Part shown: positions 1-11,500 of the stretch, one piece after another
Position numbering within the stretch: the stretch's first letter is position 1
Layout: each line of letters begins with the position of its first letter
Assembly (NCBI GenBank): GCA_004335635.1
Contig: QAXH01005116.1
Span: forward strand, 1,793 to 34,364
Direction: 5' to 3'
From: Chloromonas sp. AAM2
Lineage: Eukaryota > Chlorophyta > Chlorophyceae > Chlamydomonadales > Chlamydomonadaceae
Length of the DNA: 32,572 bases
The notes under the pieces: generated by a model
Database searches by the model: none
The model's input: only the letters and a program-made list of their open reading frames with translations
What the model was told of the DNA's origin: nothing
Position numbers and translations under genes: made by a program

Positions 1-12
1 AGTAGTAGTACT

Positions 13-30
13 CACTACTAGTAGTGAGTG
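13..30. repeat. 18-bp perfect palindrome in an AGTAGT/GAGT-rich tract
   Basis: CTCACTACTAGTAGTGAG equals its own reverse complement. It is flanked by further AGTA/TGAG-type simple repeats across positions 1-60, so it may be a by-product of simple-sequence DNA rather than a binding site. Confidence 0.7.
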
Positions 31-248
31 AGTACTTACTGAGTGAGCTGAGTGTGCCACACTGATTCTCTCTCTGAGTGTGCCTCTGCCAGTGCTGGCA
101 GCCGAGACTGAGTAAGTATGATGACTGCAGGCAAGGTCTCGTTACAGAGGTTCTGCACGTTGCCTAACAGCCCAGGAACCCATAGAACTCAATGGAACGC
201 CCAGCAACTGCGCAGGCGAGCCTAGGCAGGCGTTCTAAGCAAACCAGC

Positions 249-380
249 TGAAGCAACAGGAATCAACCAGGTTGATTCAGCCCCCCCAATCAACCGTGCC
301 TGATTCAGACGCAAAGTCCAGTTGATTCTTTCAATTCAGTTGATTCATCTGGACAGTGCTGATTCAACCTGGATGAATCA
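249..380. repeat. Cluster of TTGATTC / GAATCAA motifs
   Basis: Within about 130 bp the core TTGATTC, or its complement, or the shorter TGATTC, recurs at least seven times in both orientations. One pair forms an inverted repeat, AATCAACC followed by GGTTGATT. It lies about 0.75 kb upstream of HSP90C. The function is unknown: it could be a degenerate minisatellite or a clustered regulatory site. Confidence 0.55.
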
Positions 381-591
381 AGCGCCCCAACTTGTCCGAC
401 GTAAGCGCGAACCCCAAGAGTGCCATGCAGAGTGCAGCCAGCTGTGCATGCTTGCACAGGGCTTTTTGCTTTGAAGTAGAAGTTATGTGTGGCATTGCTG
501 GTTTTTTGTCCTGCTTCTCCCATCTCCGGTTCGATTGGGCAGTGCATCTCCGGGTTGGGCAATGCATAGCAGGCATTGCCATAATCTTGCC

Positions 592-660
592 AAAAAAAAG
601 CTACCACTGGTTCTAGTGCTGGACACAAGAATTGTCCCAGAACTGGCAAACATCTTTTTT
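592..660. mobile_element. Foldback/MITE-like element, diverged copy
   Basis: Positions 631-660 match the right terminal arm of the intact element at 27497-27627 (core TCCCAGAACTGGCAAACATC followed by a T run). The left side begins with an A run (592-599) and shares a TGGTTC[C/T]AGTGC stretch with the interior of that element, but its arm has diverged and the interior is shortened. Read as a degraded copy. Confidence 0.6.
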
Positions 661-960
661 ACCAGACGTGTTGCCTGTGCTTCCTTTTCCTTACACCTGT
701 ACACAGGCAGCTTACTCTGAAGCCATGTGGTGGGCAGTGTTTATCCTGTTCCTGACGAGGAACGAGCACAGTTGACCGCGAGCCTCAGGTGCTTCGCTTG
801 ATAGTTGGCCTGGTTACTTTCACTCAGGTACACACAGGACTGAGCTGGCCCAGCAATTTGACACATCTGTTGGATCACAACAACGACAGCAACAGACAAC
901 AACGGGTACCACAGATGGCTCAAAGGCGTGATCCATCAGTAAGTGGCGGGCGGAAACGGC

Positions 961-991
961 AGAAATTTTCTAGAAGCCCATCTAGAAGGAA
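961..991 (+). promoter_or_regulatory. Heat-shock-element-like block upstream of HSP90C
   Basis: About 105-135 bp before the ATG there are alternating GAA/TTC units: GAA at 962, TTC at 968, GAA at 973 and GAA at 985. They include a perfect nTTCnnGAAn core (968-975), and the heptamer TCTAGAA occurs twice. This matches the heat-shock-factor binding logic of inverted nGAAn units, although one spacing is 3 rather than 2. The position fits a promoter element for an HSP90 gene. No transcription start was identified. Confidence 0.5.
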
Positions 992-1095
992 CAAGGGCAT
1001 CGCTATTTACTAGCAGCAACCAGCAAAGCTGCGCTGAAATCGTACTCTGACCGCGCTCCAAAATAGCGACATCAACCTTACGTAGGCTTGTTGCC

Positions 1096-4000
1096 ATGGC
1101 GCTGTCTGGAGCTCTCAAGGGCATGTCTACCAGCCGTCCGGTCGGTCAGCAGGTGCGAAAGCCATTCCCATGCCATCGATTCATCAAAGGGCATACGCAC
1201 TGCATCCGATGCCGACGCCAATCCCGCAACACTGTGCTTACCACTTATTGATGCTGTGCAGGCAGCACGCCAGGCCCGCGTGACCGCCATGCCAACCACG
1301 CCTGTACAGCGACGCAGCGGTCTGCCAATGGTGTTTGCGGCTCAGCCTCTGCTGTGCCCGATCCATCTGCAGCAGCCGTCACGCCGGTCGTTGGCATGTG
1401 CTGCCGCCAGTGCACCACCACAGGAAGAGACGTTCCAGTACCAGGCAGAGGTGAGAAGGCGTGCTGACAAAAGGCATGTCGCAACCTCGGCGGCGCATTG
1501 ACTGCTGTCAAGTTGTACCCTGGATCTGATCCGCATGTGCCCATGTTGTGGCCACGCAGGTTGATCGCCTGATGGACATGATCGTCAACAGCTTGTACAG
1601 CAACAGGGAAGTGTTCCTGCGCGAGCTGATCAGCAATGCCTCTGATGCCCTTGATAAGGCTAGGTTTGTGGCGGTCACAAACCCTGCCCTGCTAAAAGGA
1701 CAGGAGGAGCTGGAGATCCGCGTCAGTGCTGACAAGGAGAAGAACACCATCACCATTGAGTGAGTCCTATGCCTGATCTTAGCTGCAGCATTTATTGTGT
1801 CGTCAGGTGCCAGGTTCATCACTGAATTGGTATGCCACGCCGTGCATCATGGACATGCACCAAGCGTCCTCCACTGTAGAACGTCTTGCACTCGGAAGGT
1901 TGTGTTCTGTCTCATGCAACCGGGCAGGTCCTTTGCACTGATGCACTGCTATCCTGCTCGAGTTATGCAGGGACTCCGGAATCGGCATGAACCGTGAGCA
2001 GCTCCTCAGCAACTTGGGCACCATTGCCCGCTCGGGCACCCGGAAGTTCATGGACATGATGAAGGACAAAGCAGGGGATAACAACCTGATCGGCCAGGTG
2101 AGGAGATTGCAGAGCAGGCTCACTTTTGATATTTACTGGCTTGGGCTTCACTGACTGTTCACTGTGCAGTCGCTTGCTATCAAAAGGGTGTTACTTGTTG
2201 GTGCGCTCGCTGCACGCAATGCCTGTGTTGTATTGCTCTGGCCGTGCTGAGCTGCAAATGTTAGCACCTGTGCCCGAAGTGCAGGTCAGGGATAGGGCAC
2301 ATTCTTCTCTGGCGAACATTGGTACATCGATTAGCATCTCTGGTCCCATCAACATGTTAAGTGGATCGTGGTTTTGCGCTCATAGCGTTGTGTATTGTTG
2401 CTAGTTGCCTTGTGCCATCATCCTGTATCCGACGCTTCTCCCTGCACATGGCTGCGTGTGCAGTTTGGCGTTGGCTTCTACTCTGCTTTTCTAGTGGCAG
2501 ACCGTGTCAAGGTGCAGAGCCGCACATGCGAGGGCGATGACATGAAGCAGTGGGTTTGGGAGGCCGCTGCTGGCTCCCACCAGTACAAGATCTACGAGGA
2601 CTCGCCCGACGCCACCCCTGTGGTGCGCGGCACACGCGTGACCCTGCATCTCAAGGAGGACGCCGCTGAGCTAGCAGACCCTGTGCGGCTGGGCCGCCTC
2701 ATCAAGCAGTACAGCCAGTTCATCAGCTTCCCCATCAAGCTGTACAACATGAAGAAGGAGCCCGTTAAGGTGGTGGATGAGGACGCCACCAAGCGCAAGC
2801 AGGAGGCAGAGGACAAGAAGGCCGCGGAGAAGGGTGAGGAGCCTAAGAAGGTGGAGCCGGTCATGAAGACGGACTACACGGAGGTGGACACGCAGCCCCA
2901 AGGTGAGGCTCGGCAGGCATGCTGGCTGGGCCAGAGTGTGGCACAGGATCACGGGGCTTTGCAAATCTTCCCAACAGGCTGGTGCTGCCGTTCAGTTGTT
3001 GGTCCTTGGTGTGGCCGACCGTTGCTTATGTCAGTGTCACATGCCATTGCAATCTAAACTATCGCAAGTGTTACCTGTCAACAGCCCTGTGTCCGAGCTG
3101 CTGGCAAAATCAGTGTACTCTGTTTGTTATTTCACTGTACAGGAGGTGACCGAGGAGTCGTACAACGAGTTCTTCAAGTCCACATTTTCTGAGTTCCTGG
3201 AGCCTCTTGCACACGTGCACTTCAACGTGGAGGTGAGGCTTGCGTTGAGAGCAGCGCTGCTGCCCTGTGTGAGTGATGGACTGCGAATTATGCTGGCATC
3301 GTTCATCCGTGGCCATGTGTCAGCTGCTGTCTAACCAACTGATCGATCGCAGAACCCACAGCATAGGTTACTGAGACCATGCAATGCTGCAAGCTAATGC
3401 TGTGAATGGCGTTGATTATGATGCAGGGTACGATTGAGTTCAGCTCCATCCTGTACATCCCGGGCATGGCGCCCTTTGACCAGCAGCAGATGAGCCAGCG
3501 GTCGCGCTCCATCAAGCTGTACGTCAAGCGTGTGTTCATCAGTGACGAGTTCGATGAGGACCTCATGCCAAGGTGCGAGCCATGCAACTAGGTGTACAAC
3601 ATGCATAACAGACAGACACCTGCAGGTTCCAGCACACCTGCATTTTGTATGTCATTGTTGCACGAGGCACTCGATTGCGAGGGCACCATGCATGACCTGC
3701 TTCAAATCAGGCACCACGATTGGTCTTGCATTCATTCACCGTGTTTAACGCAGCCTTGCATACTTGGTTGGCACGTGCACTCAAGTTATGCTGCACCTGT
3801 TGTGTGCACAGGTACCTGTCCTTCATCAAGGGTGTGGTCGACAGCAGCGACCTGCCGCTGAACGTGAGCCGCGAAATCCTCCAGGAGAGCCGCATCGTGC
3901 GCGTGATCCGCAAGCAGCTGGTGCGCAGATCGCTTGAGATGATGGAGGACCTAGCAGGAAAGGAAGGGGGAGAGGACTACAAGACGTTCTGGGAGTCGTT

Positions 4001-6875
4001 CGGACGCAACCTCAAGGTGAGAGGGGGCACAAGCATCTGTGAAGGGTGTTCTCAGTGTCAGAAGTCTAGTTGAAGTGGTAGCTGCAGATGTCTGGGGACC
4101 AGCTTCCAAGGCTGTCATGCCTGCCTACTCAGCACATGGTCAGAGGCATGTGCTGCTTGCCCGTCTTAAAATGTTTCCGTGCTTTAAAGCTGTGTGGTTG
4201 CTCACATGGTCACGTGTCCTGGGGCTCAGCAGAGTGGGATTGCTCACACATCGTGTTGCTTCCTATCTTCACATTGCGCAGATTGGTGTGATTGAGGACA
4301 CAGAGAACCGCGAGCGTCTGTCCAAGCTGCTTCGGTTCCACTCGTCCAAGAGCGAGGACTCGCTGGTGGGCCTGCAGGACTATGTGGCGCGCATGAAGGA
4401 GGGGCAGCAGGCCATCTACTACATGGCGGCAGATAACGTGCAGGTAGGAGGCAGCACACGCAGCCAGGGGGGTTGCATGGAAGGCATGCACAGCATCGGG
4501 CAACGAGATTGAGCATGCTGGGTACGCCATGTCGGCAGCAGAGCTAACAGTACATTGTACAGGGCACTGCAACTGTCGTAGGTGGCAAGCCATAGGTCTG
4601 TCTGCTGGGGTGTAGGCTGGTCATGCATGGGCGCCCTGGGAAACACGACATGTCAACGCCAGGAAACCTGCTGATTAATAGTCTTATGTGCAAGAGTTCA
4701 TGCATCTGGCCATCGGTTGCCCATGGGGTGATTAGTGATCGTGGCATTTGTCATGGTAGCTGTGGTGGTGTGTGTCCGATGATGTCTTGGTAGTGCGGCC
4801 GGGTGCGCACATTGCGGTCCTAGTGCTGTGCGGTGCGTGCCTGCGCTGCCTGCACACTACCAACGTGGCAATGCTGAAGGGCCAAGCAGTGCTGAAGAGC
4901 ACTCACTGGCTGATGGATGAAAAAACTCGGGTTCTGAGGTACAACACACCGCCGCTCACACGTTGTGTGCACGCCACCTGTGAGCAGACCACATGTCATG
5001 TCCACAGACCTTGACGCCTGTTGCTTTAAAACCAAACTGGGCAGGCTCATTTGTGGTTAATCACTGGACTTGATCTGATGTCTGTGATGTGCTGCTCAGG
5101 CTGCCGGTTCCGCTCCTTTCGTTGAGAAGCTTGTTGCCAAGGGTTACGAGGTGCTCTACCTGACGGATGCCATCGACGAGGCCACCATCACAAACCTGCA
5201 GAAGTTCGGGGAGAAGGAGCTAGTGGATGTCAGCAAGGAAGGCCTGCAGGTGAGGCTCAGCAAGTCTAGTGGATATCGGTCTAGCGGATATCACAGCCGT
5301 TATTCGTATGGTGCGCACAAGACTGCAAGGCACGATGAGCGCAGCCCCAGGTCACCGGGCAGTACCGGTTGTCTGCAATGCCATCATAATATCTTTGAAA
5401 GTGTCGTCTGTGCGAGCTTGCTTGATCCCAAAACATTCAAATCAGTGATGCGCATGGTCTGACAGCGGCTTGCCACGATGCTGCACACATGATCAGCTGG
5501 CGTCCATGCCATGTTTGGCCATGGTCAGGTGTCCGGGGATGCCCTCCCTCCGTCTGCATGTTCATCTCTGACTGATTGCCTTGGTCTGTGTCGCGCAGCT
5601 TGAGACTGACGCTGAGGACAAGGCCAAGGAAGAGGCGCTGGCCAAGGAATTTGCAGGCGTGGTGGACTTCCTCAAGAAGGCGCTGGGAGAGAGGGTGGAA
5701 AAGGTCACAGTGTCAAACAGGTGGGGAATGCTAACACACACCATATTTAGGGATTAGCCATGAGACGGACTGCAGCATGACCCAGCCTGCATGGGGATGC
5801 ACAGCCCACTGCAGCATCACCTGTCAGGTGTCCATTCGAATGCCATGCGGAGCAGCAGAACCTCGCTTTGCCAAGCGTCTTGTTTGCCATGCATGTGCCC
5901 TGTTCGTCACGCCTGCAAGTGACTTGCTTGCCTGCACAGGTTGACCGACTCCCCTTGCGCCCTTGTGACCAGCAAGTTCGGCTGGAGCGCCAACATGGAG
6001 CGCATCATGCGCACACAGGCAATGGGCGACCCTCGCTCCATGGACTACATGAGGGTGGGTGGAACAGAACACCGCGCTTTCATCTCGCGTCCACGGCAGA
6101 CAATGGCGCATGAGCCCTGTGTGTACTTCTGCTTAAGCAAATGTTTTCGAACATGTAATCAGCTACTGTTATGTACGCTCATGTGCAGCTCCTTCCGCAA
6201 ACCTTGTGTATGGTCATGTGATGAGGCATGACGTTGAGTTCAGTTGCCCAATGGCTCCTGCTTGCTTCACTGACACGTGTGTGCATGTGTGTGCATGTGC
6301 GGTGCTGAGCAGGGTCGCAAGATCCTGGAGATCAACCCCGAGAGCGACATCATCATCGGCATCAAGAGCCTGCTGTCGGAGCAGGCGGAGGACCAGGCCC
6401 GTGACCTGGCGGAGCTCATGTACGAGACATCGCTCATTACCTCAGGGTTCCAGGTGAGAAGGACGGGCAGGCCAACAGGCCCCAACGGACCTGTGTGCTG
6501 TGTTACTAGTGCCACAAACTCTGATATTGATGTTGGATCACAAGGTGCTGCAACTTGCCTTGACGTGCACATTGGCGTGTCAGTCACAGTTGTGATTGCG
6601 CATAACGCACATTTGCCACCTGAAGTGGAGCTACTGAAGTGGAGCTAGGCAAGCTGCTTCTGAGACCGCCGTTGCCTGCACTTTGTATTGGTGTTCAGGT
6701 TGACAGCCCCAAGGACTACGCCTCCAAGGTGTTCACACTGATGCGGATAGCCCTGGGCTCAGACGCATCCGAGGGCCCCCTAGCGGCACAGGAGGGCGAG
6801 GCATCGGAGCCCACCTTGCAACAGGTCGAGGCGGAAGTGGTGGACCCCAACGATCCCTGGAAGAACAAGAAGTGA
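1096..6875 (+). CDS. HSP90C: Plastid-type HSP90 chaperone (HSP90C), with an internal frame break
   Basis: ATP-dependent chaperone of the plastid stroma. Exons: 1096-1152, 1262-1450, 1560-1759, 1971-2097, 2464-2902, 3143-3232, 3427-3572, 3812-4016, 4282-4443, 5100-5249, 5599-5720, 5940-6054, 6313-6453, 6699-6875; splice phases agree throughout. Exons 1-2 (82 residues, rich in A/R/S/Q, few acidic residues) look like a chloroplast transit peptide ending near RSLACAAAS. Exons 3-5 give the N-terminal ATPase domain, with [14 protein letters not shown] and GVGFYSAF. The middle domain has YIPGMAPF and the catalytic-arginine loop NVSREILQ. The C-terminal dimerisation domain follows. The tail reads DPNDPWK: there is no cytosolic MEEVD or ER KDEL end, which fits the plastid clade. 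A charged [11 protein letters not shown] linker precedes the middle domain. Length is about 772 residues, slightly short for the family. Exon 5 changes reading frame near 2885, where the conserved WDW segment is missing (see findings). Start ATG 1096 was chosen because it opens the transit peptide in frame. Confidence 0.93.
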
Positions 6876-7086
6876 ATGAAGGTCGGAAGAGAGCGAGAGA
6901 GGACTGCGGGCACCCCTGTAGCAGGGTGAACACTGACGTTACAGCAGGAGTGGTTTGAGAGACTGTGAGATTCATGCAAGCGTATACTGCGCCTTGCCCA
7001 TGCTGGCAAAGTGCTGACGAATTGGAAACGGCACAAATTAGCCATGTTTGACTGAGCCACGCTTACAAGACAACCCAGCAACATCT

Positions 7087-7091
7087 TGTAA
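7087..7091 (+). terminator. Candidate HSP90C poly(A) signal TGTAA
   Basis: TGTAA is the usual poly(A) signal in chlorophycean algae. This is the first one after the HSP90C stop codon (6875) and would give a 3'UTR of roughly 0.23 kb. Later copies at 7769 and 7925 are alternatives. Confidence 0.5.
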
Positions 7092-7841
7092 GATAGACCG
7101 GACTGGGGACAGGCTCCCTTTTTGGTTGGTGGCGTCAGTCAACGGTGTTTCCTCAGCCCTTAAGATGCTCGAGGGTTCTGACCACTTGCTTGAACAATAC
7201 CGCGCAGAACCTACACTTCTGTACTGTTTTTGGCATGTCTGCATATTGATATTCACGACTTGACGCTTCAGGCAATGCATAACGTTTTTGGGATCCTTCA
7301 CTAGTTCTTTGTGCCCTTCTATGCACGTCTTGGCAACATTTTTGCTGCATCATGTTGTTGCAGCTTCTCGCTTGATTGTCAGGGCGCGACTTTCAGGTTT
7401 AAGAGTTGACCTCTGCTAAATTTAAGGCCATGAACCGCAGAATGATGCAGTTACACCTGCAGTTCTGCTCTGTGAAGCTGCCTTCAGCCGTTACATACCA
7501 CGCCAGCTTTGAATACCACGTGTTGCCAGCAGGACATGCACTGCACATTATGCGGTCGAGCAGAGTCGATCAAAAGACCTCCCACACTCACAGTCGATCA
7601 AACGCATAAATACGTGCAGCATGATTGTGGCATGCAGGCGCACATCATCCACGCTGAGTTGTAGATTGGTACACAGGGCACCTCAGGCGGCACCATGGAT
7701 TTTGCGGATTTCTAAGCAAGCTGCTAGGTCAGGAGGTAGATTGCGAGCTCGAGCTCTACTTAATGCACTGTAACTGTGGCATGGCAGCGACACACTGTCA
7801 ATCACTCGGTAAATGTGACTCGATATACAGCCAGTGGGAAT

Positions 7842-7846
7842 TTACA
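7842..7846 (-). terminator. Candidate poly(A) signal for the CFAP92-like gene
   Basis: TTACA on the plus strand is TGTAA on the minus strand. It is the first such signal downstream of the stop at 8579 and would give a 3'UTR of about 0.73 kb. Confidence 0.4.
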
Positions 7847-8578
7847 GTTGATAAGGATTTGGTCTGAGGCTACAAGATGCGACGAAGCATCCAACTAATC
7901 ACACACTTGCAGCCTAAGTCTCGTTGTAACATAGGTCGTGTGTCGCAGCTGTCCACGATTGCAAGTGTTGCTTGCCTGGCTTTGAAACGGCTGACTTGAG
8001 CAGAGCCAAGTGGCGCTTGAAGTCCTGTAGCCAACAAGCAAGTCACGGGCAAGAGACCATTCTGTTCCATCACAAAAGAAGACAAATTGTAGGTGCTAAC
8101 ACAGACGGCCTAACCGCACCTCCCCTTGTAGTATCCCCGGCTACCATCCATCACAACAAACAAATAGGGTGTAAGCCCGCATTGCAGCAGTTCAAGTCCA
8201 TCACAACCAGATTGACTTGTTCCTTGCCCGGTCACAGCACCTCCAGCCCTCCGTAATAACGGCAAAACGAATACGAGTGCGAATGTGAGCTGTCTGACAG
8301 AAAGCATGGTACTGGGTCTGGCAGTACGCATTGTGCACGCCCAGATGCGCAGGCAAGCTCCCGCACCGTGTTGGCTACAAGGAACTTCTGGGGACTGTCC
8401 TTGGCACGCAGACCGTTGCGCACGTCCTTGGCTTGCCATGGCTCGGATGTGTGCATGCTGCAACAGTGAGGTAGAGGCAAAAACAGCCAGATTCATCTCC
8501 TGGTCACAAACAGAGACAGGCAATGGGTCTTCAGAGTGAAGGTAGTAGGTCCAGAGCAGAGCTGATAAGCTGTGTGCA

Positions 8579-11500
8579 TCAGAAAGGCTCGGGACCGTTA
8601 GGCGGTACATGAAGTGGGTGCGGGCATGTAGAACTTGTGGTGCAGTACCTGTACGGTGCAGGGGGTACGTGTGCGACAATCAGTCCCTTCTTCCTAGGCT
8701 CGTCCAGCAGGATGTGCTTGACCCGGTCCGTCTGGCTGACAGCTGGGCGCACGGGGAGCGTCACGTGCATGACGGGCTCGTCCACAAGCTTACGCGCCCA
8801 CTCAGCCTGTGCAAGCAGCAGGGATATACAGCAAAAGAAATGCGTCTGAAGTCAATCATCAGGGGCACTCAGCAAAGGTACTAAATGCTTACATTGACCG
8901 TGGGTTCTTCAGTAAGTTCATTATTTCTGCAGGATTGGTGCCTACCTTTTCTGCTGCCTTCCTCTCTGCTTCTTCCATCATCCTGCCCGTGCCACCCATG
9001 TGCACTGTCTTCCAGTAGTCTGGGTCCTGCACAAGCATACCAGCACAAGCGTTGACGGAGTATTTGTTTGACAGCAAGCCTGTCGACACCCACACTCGAG
9101 GCATAGCACATAGCACCAAGCACACTGCACACAGCACGTATCTAAGTCAGGCAGGAAACGTTGGTAAGGAGGAAGGCTGCAACGGAGTGGGTGGCGTGTG
9201 AGTGTGTGCTGGCCTGTAGGTCAGGTTTTGACTTATCAAGGCCTCAGTGGCTGTGCCACCTGGAGAGGTGAAACCTGAGAGCAGCTTTGTGCGCACTATA
9301 CCTGGCCGAACAACCCTGTCTGATTTTTGACAGTCGTGATGAAGTTTGGCCCCGACAGAGCGCCACCCTGCTGCACAAAGGTGTTTGCCGCTGTGTTCTC
9401 CTCCCAGGGCTCCGCGAGCTGCTCTTGACGGAACATGCTCGGCGCATGCGGGTGCACGGCGTAGGATCCGGGATCCTGCAAGGGGCCCAAGAAAAGGGAC
9501 AGCTCAGGCTGGCACGGTAGAGCCCTCCATAGCATAAACACGCGCTTAGTCGAGGCCGTCGTTGAGTTTGCAGAGTCGTGTAGTGCTCACCTTAGGTGCT
9601 GGCCATTTGAAGGCCGCAGTGTGCGGGGCCCAGCCACGCAGCCGCGCTTCTTGCGCGTTGATGCTGCGTGAGCCGGCCGATTGAGGTGTGTGAGATGCAC
9701 GAGTATCCTGCGAAAGCATAAAGTGAGCGAGTCTTGATAACGAACAGCAACAGTCGGCTGTGAGACGAGGGTCATCCATATTATTCGCTGTTGGTCGGGT
9801 TTGGGCACCGCGAACCACTGGAGCCCGCAGTCACAGCCATCAATAGCCAGCCTGCAAGCGTAAGCCCATCACGCACCTCAAGCCGCATTGTGCCCTTTTT
9901 GAACGCCTCTTCGAGCTGTCTTGCCGCCTCTCGCTGCGGATTCCACTCGGCCCACTCGGCGCGGATCGCGGCGGCAGTGCCGGCCAGGGAGGACACGCGC
10001 TCAAGGTTATGCGCATGCCAGTCCGTGGCCAACCGCTGAGCACGAGCCTGAGGATCGTCAGCATCGGAACAGAACCCAAACCTCAGGTCATGCTGCGTCT
10101 GAATCAATGAGTGCTGCTGGCTGCTGGCAGTATGTGAAGTAACCACAAGCAGCGACAGTCGAGTTGAATTACTTCATACAACTCGTCCTGTTTGTTCCTG
10201 CACCTCTATCTTCCCTCACCTGTTCTCGCATGAGTATGTAGGCCTCATTGTGCCTCTCAAGCGGTAACAGGGCAGGCCGCTTGCGCATATAACCTCGCCT
10301 GCTGCTCTTGCTCTTGCCGCTTTTTCGGCTTTTCAAGGTCCTGCATACCACCAGCAACTTGCAGGCATGTGATGCAGGGCTTGTGCCCTTGTGTTCATCT
10401 GCTCCTTGGCAGACGAGCAACTGACACATCCACACCACACATCAAGTGAGATATCAGACCTGTCGACTGACAAGTCAGGAAACCGTGCTGAGGGATGCAT
10501 CAGTTGCTGGACTACACACGATGGCCCCAGCCACACATGCAGCGCCCAGGTCGTCATGCATGCATGTGATACAGGGCGTGGAAGACACGGGAACATGCCT
10601 GCCTCCACGGGAGGGAACATGCCTGCCTTCCATGTGCTGTACTTGACCCTTGCAGGCCTCAAGGCATCTGGAAAGTGGCCGGGTGGCCACACAGGCGTGC
10701 TCTGTCGCATGACTCACTTCCTCGACCGTGCCGACCTAGCGCTCCGCTTGCTGCTGCTGTGGCTGCTGCGTGCATCCTCCTGGTTCACTAGACCCATGCC
10801 GCCACCGTCCTCCTCATCAGTGTCAAACTCCTCCGCCTGACGGGCACAGTGCACACGCGTGTCGGTTGAGTCAATGCAAGGAACGCAAGCGCGTGCACAC
10901 AGGAGGCAACAGCCATGACATACACGCAGCTGGTGTGGCCTGAACGCACGGGATAGGCAAGCAAGCTGCACTGAACACCCAGGCTCCAACGCACAATCAA
11001 CGAACGCCTAGATTCCTTTCTCCTTTTTCCATTTTGTTTCATACCTTTTCAACCTCATACTCTTTGCCCTGTCTCACCTCCACTCCGAACACGTCTGCCT
11101 TGGTGAGCTCCCCACCAAACTTTTTGTCCACGAGATGCAGCATGTGGGGGGTTGGGTACAGGCCCAGCTCGTCCGCCAGCCGCGCCCAGGGCAGGGCCCG
11201 CAGGGAGGACAGGCGCCGCAGACCCGCAATGCAGTCCACACGAACCTTGCCCGTGGCATAGGACGCAGCATCAGCTATAATCCTGCACATCGAGAAGGAT
11301 GAAGGGGAACATGCAGCCGATGACGATTTGTGCACTCGTATGAATTTAGCACCGGCCCTGGCGTTTGGGCTGAGAACCAGAGCTGACAGCTTCGCACGCC
11401 TGCATAACCCAAACTGCAATGTCCCGCGCTTCACTCAGGATTGCAAGTCCCTCTGGTGCGACTTCCCATGCACAAGTGGCTCACTTGTTCAGCGGTGCAT

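Larger units (their letters stand above)
1..960. other. 5' flank of HSP90C with no recognised gene
   Basis: No reading frame here has a recognisable domain. Short frames on both strands are not backed by plausible splice structure. The stretch holds a perfect palindrome (13-30), a cluster of TTGATTC/GAATCAA motifs (about 249-380) and a foldback-element copy (592-660). A basic frame of 74 codons (789-1013) ends in an RS-like stretch but has no other support. Confidence 0.5.
6876..8578. other. Tail-to-tail intergenic/3'UTR region
   Basis: Two converging genes end here, HSP90C (+) at 6875 and the CFAP92-like gene (-) at 8579. Six-frame reading shows no recognisable domain and no chain of phase-compatible exons. 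The longest frames, such as the 189-codon minus frame at 8110-8679, run out of the last real exon and have no family resemblance. The region is lower in GC than the exons, as expected for 3'UTR. Confidence 0.6.

Noticed and set aside
2395..3057. Plus-strand frame of 220 codons taken as intact HSP90C exon through 3057
   Set aside because: The part after 2886 ([13 protein letters not shown]...) has no HSP90 similarity and is intron read-through; a splice donor at 2903 in the other frame fits the family.
8110..8679. 189-codon minus-strand ORF at the end of the CFAP92-like gene
   Set aside because: It overlaps the last exon in another frame and the 3'UTR, with no recognisable motif.
10391..10840. 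149-codon plus-strand ORF
   Set aside because: Antisense to a real exon (10836-10718) and an intron of the CFAP92-like gene; no domain.
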